A stretch of 64,000 bases of DNA, from positions 62,001 to 126,000 of the forward strand of contig JAPPBT010000025.1 of the NCBI GenBank assembly GCA_026702745.1, read 5' to 3'. Under the pieces are notes generated by a model. It ran no database searches, was not told the DNA's origin, and saw nothing but the letters and a program-made list of their open reading frames with translations. Origin of the DNA: Gemmatimonadota bacterium (GTDB taxonomy: Bacteria > JAAXHH01). The number at the start of each line of letters is the position of its first letter. Position 1 is the stretch's first letter. Both the position numbers and the translations under genes were made by a program. Positions 60,735 to 64,000 of this stretch are shown here, piece by piece.

Positions 60735-61484
60735 TCAGGGAAGCGGTTGGGCCGATACCTGGTAGGCAGGCATGACCCACATTTCGGGTATGACCACGCG
60801 GGCGGGCCGGCACAGCACGAAAACGACAGTGTCCGCGATGTCTTCGGGGGTGAGCATCAGGGACAGGCGCTTCTCCGACACGGGCTGGGGCCGGTTCTTG
60901 AGGATAGGTGTTTTCACCTCACCGGGCAGGATGGCGCTGGCGCGAAGCCCGAATTCGGCGGCTTCCAGGTTGATCGAATGGGTCAGCGACACCATGCCGT
61001 GCTTGGACGCGCAGTAGGCGGCCCCGCCGAGGAGAGACACCTGGCGTCCGGCCATGGACGCGACATTGATGACAGTGCCTTCACCCCGCGCCTTCATGGG
61101 TTCGTAGACCGCACGGAAACAGTTGAACGCGCCCGTGAGATTGATGTCCACCACGCGGTCCCAGTCCTCCACCGACATCTCGGTCGCCGTGCGCAGGGGC
61201 GTATTGACGCCCGCGTTGTTCACCAGAATCGACACGGGACCCAGTTGATCGACGGCCGGGGCAATCGCGGAATCGATCTGATCCCGGTCGGTCACGTCCA
61301 TGGGGGCGATGGCCGCGCGCCGCCCCGCGGCTTCCACCTCTCCGGCGACGGTTGCAAGGGGCTCGCGCCGCCGGCTGGAAAGGATCACGTCCGCACCTTC
61401 CCGGGCCAGGGCCAGCGCGATCCCGCGTCCGATGCCGGAACCCGCGCCGGTGATCCAGGCCACCTGTCCCTCGAGTCTGTTCAT
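60735..61484 (-). CDS. short-chain dehydrogenase/reductase
   Basis: 249 residues. TGAGSGIG cofactor motif, NNAG, NVASMAG catalytic Ser, YCASKHGMV Tyr and Lys. The C-terminal region EVKTPILKN is common in classical SDRs. Reaction and substrate unknown. It lies between the regulators and the acetamidase, all on the minus strand. Confidence 0.88.
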   Translation of the reverse strand: MNRLEGQVAWITGAGSGIGRGIALALAREGADVILSSRRREPLATVAGEVEAAGRRAAIAPMDVTDRDQIDSAIAPAVDQLGPVSILVNNAGVNTPLRTATEMSVEDWDRVVDINLTGAFNCFRAVYEPMKARGEGTVINVASMAGRQVSLLGGAAYCASKHGMVSLTHSINLEAAEFGLRASAILPGEVKTPILKNRPQPVSEKRLSLMLTPEDIADTVVFVLCRPARVVIPEMWVMPAYQVSAQPLP

Positions 61485-61578
61485 ATTACGCTCCGTTCTA
61501 TGCGATTAGCCGGTGCGTCCCGGGGCTGCCTTCCTGCCGGTGCCGGCCAGCCGCGGCTGGTCAGTCTTCCGCTGCCGT

Positions 61579-62547
61579 TCAGGCGCTCGCCAGGTCGTCA
61601 TGTACCGACCGGGTGTCGATATCCAGGCCGCGCAGCAGGTCTTTCCTGATCTTGCACACCATGGTATAGGCGGGATCGAACACGTTTCCCATGTCGTACT
61701 CGACGCACTGGCCGAGCAGCGTGTGAGCCGCCCTGGGATCGAGACCGTAGTCGGCCTGCAGCCAGCGCAGCATTTCGGTGGTTGCGTGCTGGACGCACTG
61801 GTCGAGGGGCCGGGCGTTGCCCGCCGTGAAAAGGAACTCCGCGTTCTCGCCGCGGGGCCAGGCGCTTGGCTTTCTTTTGAGCACCCTGAAGGTGAACTGC
61901 ACGTCGAAGGAGATCTCGACGCCCGTGCCTACGATCTCTCCGTCGCCCTGCACTGCATGGCCATCGCCGATGTGGAACAGGGCGCCGGGCGCGAACACGG
62001 GGAAGTACGCGGTGACGCCTTCCACGAATCCCCGGTAGTCCATGTTGCCCCCGTGGCTGGCGGAGGTGGCCGTCGAGATCGCCTGCCCCCTGTCCGGCGC
62101 CACGCCGAAACATCCCGTCATGGGCGCCAGGGGCAGGGACATCCGTCCAAGCCGGGTGTCGTCCGGGTCGACCAGCGTGACCGTACTCCGCTCCGAGTCG
62201 ACTTCCCAGCGGCAGAGGTCGTCCCGGCTTTCGATCTCCCCCGCGGTCTCCCGCACGTAATCGGGATCGAGCACATTGGGCGCCACGAGCGGACGCGTCC
62301 AGCCGAAGGGGCGGTTGGGCGTCAACCGGTCCAGGTGCACGGCGAGCGTGTCGCCCGGTTCGGCGCCTTCGATGTGAAAGGGCCCCGTCTGTGGATTCCC
62401 CGGAGACGTCACGGGCGTGTCGGAACGGTCCTTCCCCCGGGCGTCGACCGTCGACGTGACGACAGTATCCCCGTCCTTCACGGGCAGGGCGGGTTCGTGG
62501 GAACCCATGGTGGTGTGATAACGGATAGGTTCGAAGTGGTGGACCAT
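61579..62547 (-). CDS. acetamidase/formamidase family protein
   Basis: 322 residues from the ATG at 62547 (MVHHFEPIRYHTTMG), with GGGAG five bases upstream; the open frame to 62742 is discarded. FmdA/AmdA fold: GDTLAVHLDRLTPNRPFGWTRP, ...PMTGCFGVAPDRG, SHGGNMDYRGF, FHIGDGHAVQGDGEIVGTGVEI. It hydrolyses short amides such as formamide or acetamide, releasing ammonia; other amides possible. Confidence 0.9.
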   Translation of the reverse strand: MVHHFEPIRYHTTMGSHEPALPVKDGDTVVTSTVDARGKDRSDTPVTSPGNPQTGPFHIEGAEPGDTLAVHLDRLTPNRPFGWTRPLVAPNVLDPDYVRETAGEIESRDDLCRWEVDSERSTVTLVDPDDTRLGRMSLPLAPMTGCFGVAPDRGQAISTATSASHGGNMDYRGFVEGVTAYFPVFAPGALFHIGDGHAVQGDGEIVGTGVEISFDVQFTFRVLKRKPSAWPRGENAEFLFTAGNARPLDQCVQHATTEMLRWLQADYGLDPRAAHTLLGQCVEYDMGNVFDPAYTMVCKIRKDLLRGLDIDTRSVHDDLASA

Positions 62548-62683
62548 GATCACTCCCGAATTCCTGTGCTGGGCGAAAGGGTGTTTAGGGCCATGTTCCG
62601 CCGGTAAGAATAACCATGTACGACGCGTACGGTCAAGGTGAATCCGGTTGACCTTACGCCACAGTTCCGCAGCGGGATATCCC

Positions 62684-62712
62684 TTGACAGGACCGCGGTC
62701 CGGATCCATAAA
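62684..62712 (+). promoter_or_regulatory. promoter with palindromic spacer before the small Cys protein
   Basis: TTGACA (62684-62689), 17 bases, CATAAA (62707-62712, four of six). The spacer begins with the perfect 12 bp palindrome GGACCGCGGTCC (62690-62701), which could be an operator. The gene starts at 62775. Confidence 0.45.
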
Positions 62713-62774
62713 TAACACAGCGTTCACGTACATCAAATTCACCGTCGTTTTGCACCGGATCCGGATCGTCGAGC

Positions 62775-63065
62775 ATGCCCATCCGCCCCTATGATGAAAC
62801 CCTGGTCGGCCTGACGCCGGCGGGCGACAAGATCCATCACATCCTGCCCGAATTCCAGCGGACCCGGACGGGCTGTCCCCACGGCGTCGAGTTCTGGGTG
62901 ACGATACGCACAGTGTCCCGGGATGACGAGCCGATTATCCTGCAGTGGTGCATGTCGTGCCGGCAGGTGGAGGTCCTCGGTCCGGAGGAATACGCCTGGC
63001 GGGCGCGCCTGGACGAAATGCATAATGCCGGCGTGCGAGACCGGCCTGGACCGGACCGGGAGTAG
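62775..63065 (+). CDS. small Cys-containing protein of unknown function
   Basis: 96 residues, soluble. Cys-His at GCPHGVEFWV and a CMSC pair (ILQWCMSCRQVEVLG) could form a zinc site. The C-terminus has a disordered RDRPGPDRE tail. No family recognised. Its promoter is divergent from the acetamidase gene. Confidence 0.6.
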   Translation: MPIRPYDETLVGLTPAGDKIHHILPEFQRTRTGCPHGVEFWVTIRTVSRDDEPIILQWCMSCRQVEVLGPEEYAWRARLDEMHNAGVRDRPGPDRE

Positions 63066-63080
63066 CGGTGTACGTCGACG

Positions 63081-63172
63081 CACGGGACGCGGGCGGTAAC
63101 GACGGGACGCGGGCAGTAACGACGGGACGCGGGCGGTAACGACGGGACGCGGGCAGTAACGACGGGACGCGG
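63081..63172. repeat. 20 bp x4.6 tandem repeat upstream of ilvE
   Basis: Units of GACGGGACGCGGGCGGTAAC at 63081, 63101, 63121 and 63141 with alternating GGCGG/GGCAG, and a partial at 63161-63172. No spacer sequences intervene, so it is not a CRISPR array. It ends 49 bases before the ilvE start. Confidence 0.95.
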
Positions 63173-63221
63173 TGGACCGGATCACGTATCGACTGTTCGA
63201 CCATTCATAAGGAGCACGGGC

Positions 63222-64000
63222 ATGGCCAAGAACACGAAAATGTGGGGCGAGGATCATTCAAAGTACATCTGGCAGGACGGGGAACAGATCCCCTGGGACC
63301 AGGGTACGGTGCATGTCACGCAGGGACATATATTCGCCCACGCCATTTTCGAGGGGATCCGGGCCTACTGGAACGACGACCAGGAGAAACTCTTCGTCTT
63401 CCGTTTCAAGGAACACATGGATCGCCTGTACCGGTCGATCAAGCTGATGAGGATGGAAACGCCGTACACGCTGGAGGAAGTGTGGAACGGCTCTCTCGAG
63501 CTGTGCCGGGTCCACGGATACCGGGAGGACGTCTACATATTCCCGACCGTGTATTTCTCGCCGGACGTGTATCTCAACAAAATGGCGGGTCCAGCCCACG
63601 TCTACGTCCACACCTTTGCCTACGGCTCCAACCTGCGCCGAAAGGACGGCGCCCGGTGCTCGGTCAGCTCCTGGACGCGCATTTCGGACAACACGCTGCC
63701 GGCCCGCATCAAGTGCTGGGCCAACTACCGCAACAGCGCCATCGCGTGGACCGACGCCACGCTCAAGGGCTTCGACGAAACGATCATGCTGAACAACCGC
63801 GGCAAGGTCTGTGAAGCGCCCGGCGCCTGCCTGATGATGATCCAGGACGGCGTGCTGATCACGCCGCCGGTGACGGCCGATATCCTGGTGAGCGTCACCC
63901 GGGATACCATATTGAGGATCGGGAGGGACGTCCTCGAGATGTCGGTCGTGGAGCGGGAGATCGACCGGACGGAGCTTTACACGGCCGACGAGGTTTTCCT
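63222..64000 (+). CDS. ilvE: branched-chain amino acid aminotransferase (3' end outside window)
   Basis: Open to the right edge; about 260 residues visible. ATG at 63222 with AAGGAG seven bases upstream. GQIFAHAIFEGIRAYW-type start (QGHIFAHAIFEGIRAYW), PLP Lys in ARIKCWANYRNS, and EAPGACLMMIQDG are typical of class IV aminotransferases of the BCAT type. It transaminates valine, leucine and isoleucine with 2-oxoglutarate. The C-terminus is missing. Confidence 0.93.
   Translation, partial: MAKNTKMWGEDHSKYIWQDGEQIPWDQGTVHVTQGHIFAHAIFEGIRAYWNDDQEKLFVFRFKEHMDRLYRSIKLMRMETPYTLEEVWNGSLELCRVHGYREDVYIFPTVYFSPDVYLNKMAGPAHVYVHTFAYGSNLRRKDGARCSVSSWTRISDNTLPARIKCWANYRNSAIAWTDATLKGFDETIMLNNRGKVCEAPGACLMMIQDGVLITPPVTADILVSVTRDTILRIGRDVLEMSVVEREIDRTELYTADEVF

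Noticed and set aside
63081-63172. Tandem 20 bp repeats as a possible CRISPR array
   Set aside because: Copies are contiguous with no unique spacers; it is a simple tandem repeat.

Overview
The window is a dense, GC-rich bacterial chromosome segment. I see no phage, insertion sequence or CRISPR array in it. Three things point to the Fibrobacteres-Chlorobi-Bacteroidetes (FCB) superphylum: an ExbD/TonB pair, a short primary-type sigma factor without region 1.1 as in Bacteroidota, and a secreted subtilase ending in an FlgD/T9SS-like C-terminal module. The phytanoyl-CoA dioxygenase, short-chain dehydrogenases and sialidase-like propeller fit Latescibacterota-like lineages. The phylum is an inference. 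Unlike Bacteroidota, many promoters here look like classical TTGACA / 17 bp / TATAAT-like sites.

Layout. 0-5.3 kb: end of a Ton energy operon (exbD, tonB), a K+-dependent-type membrane pyrophosphatase (hppA), and an MlaE/MlaD lipid-transport pair without its ATPase. 5.3-12.4 kb: O-methyltransferase, 2-keto-3-deoxygluconate-type sugar kinase, acidic repeat protein, SAM methyltransferase, SAM hydrolase, acetyl-CoA synthetase and an outer-membrane beta-barrel. 12.6-15.8 kb: a catabolic-looking SDR / PhyH / propeller set and two tRNAs (Gly, Cys). 16-19.7 kb: class A penicillin-binding protein with a collagen-like tail and a membrane-anchored unknown. 19.9-36.2 kb: a long forward run of housekeeping genes, comprising a MoxR/Mg-chelatase-like ATPase, thrS-infC-rpmI-rplT-pheS-pheT, a zapB-like gene and zapA, rny, xseA-xseB, a prenyl synthase, nadK and recN. 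36.2-39.7 kb: pgsA, coupled to an unknown protein, a PqqD-like protein, a minimal FtsX-type permease and its ATPase. 39.8-48.3 kb: secA, the sigma factor, then the divergent purS-purL-purQ set. 48.4-54.2 kb: an isolated FtsK membrane domain, the subtilase, an A-type Fe-S carrier, Mrp ATPase, JAMM protease and XdhC-like protein. 54.3-64 kb: DegT aminotransferase, ftsY, trxA, two NtrC-like regulators, SDR, acetamidase/formamidase, a small Cys protein and the start of ilvE.

Three things stand out. (1) The sigma factor appears to start at an ATC codon behind a strong Shine-Dalgarno sequence, and infC in the same window starts at ATT. (2) A four-gene set of unknown + PqqD + minimal ABC exporter (36.8-39.7 kb) lacks the radical-SAM enzyme and obvious precursor expected of a RiPP locus, and may be an undescribed system. 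(3) Short GC-rich tandem repeats (9-44 bp units) recur between genes, inside translation-initiation regions and as Gly/Pro/Asp-rich tails or inserts in proteins. This suggests an active microsatellite/minisatellite process in this lineage.
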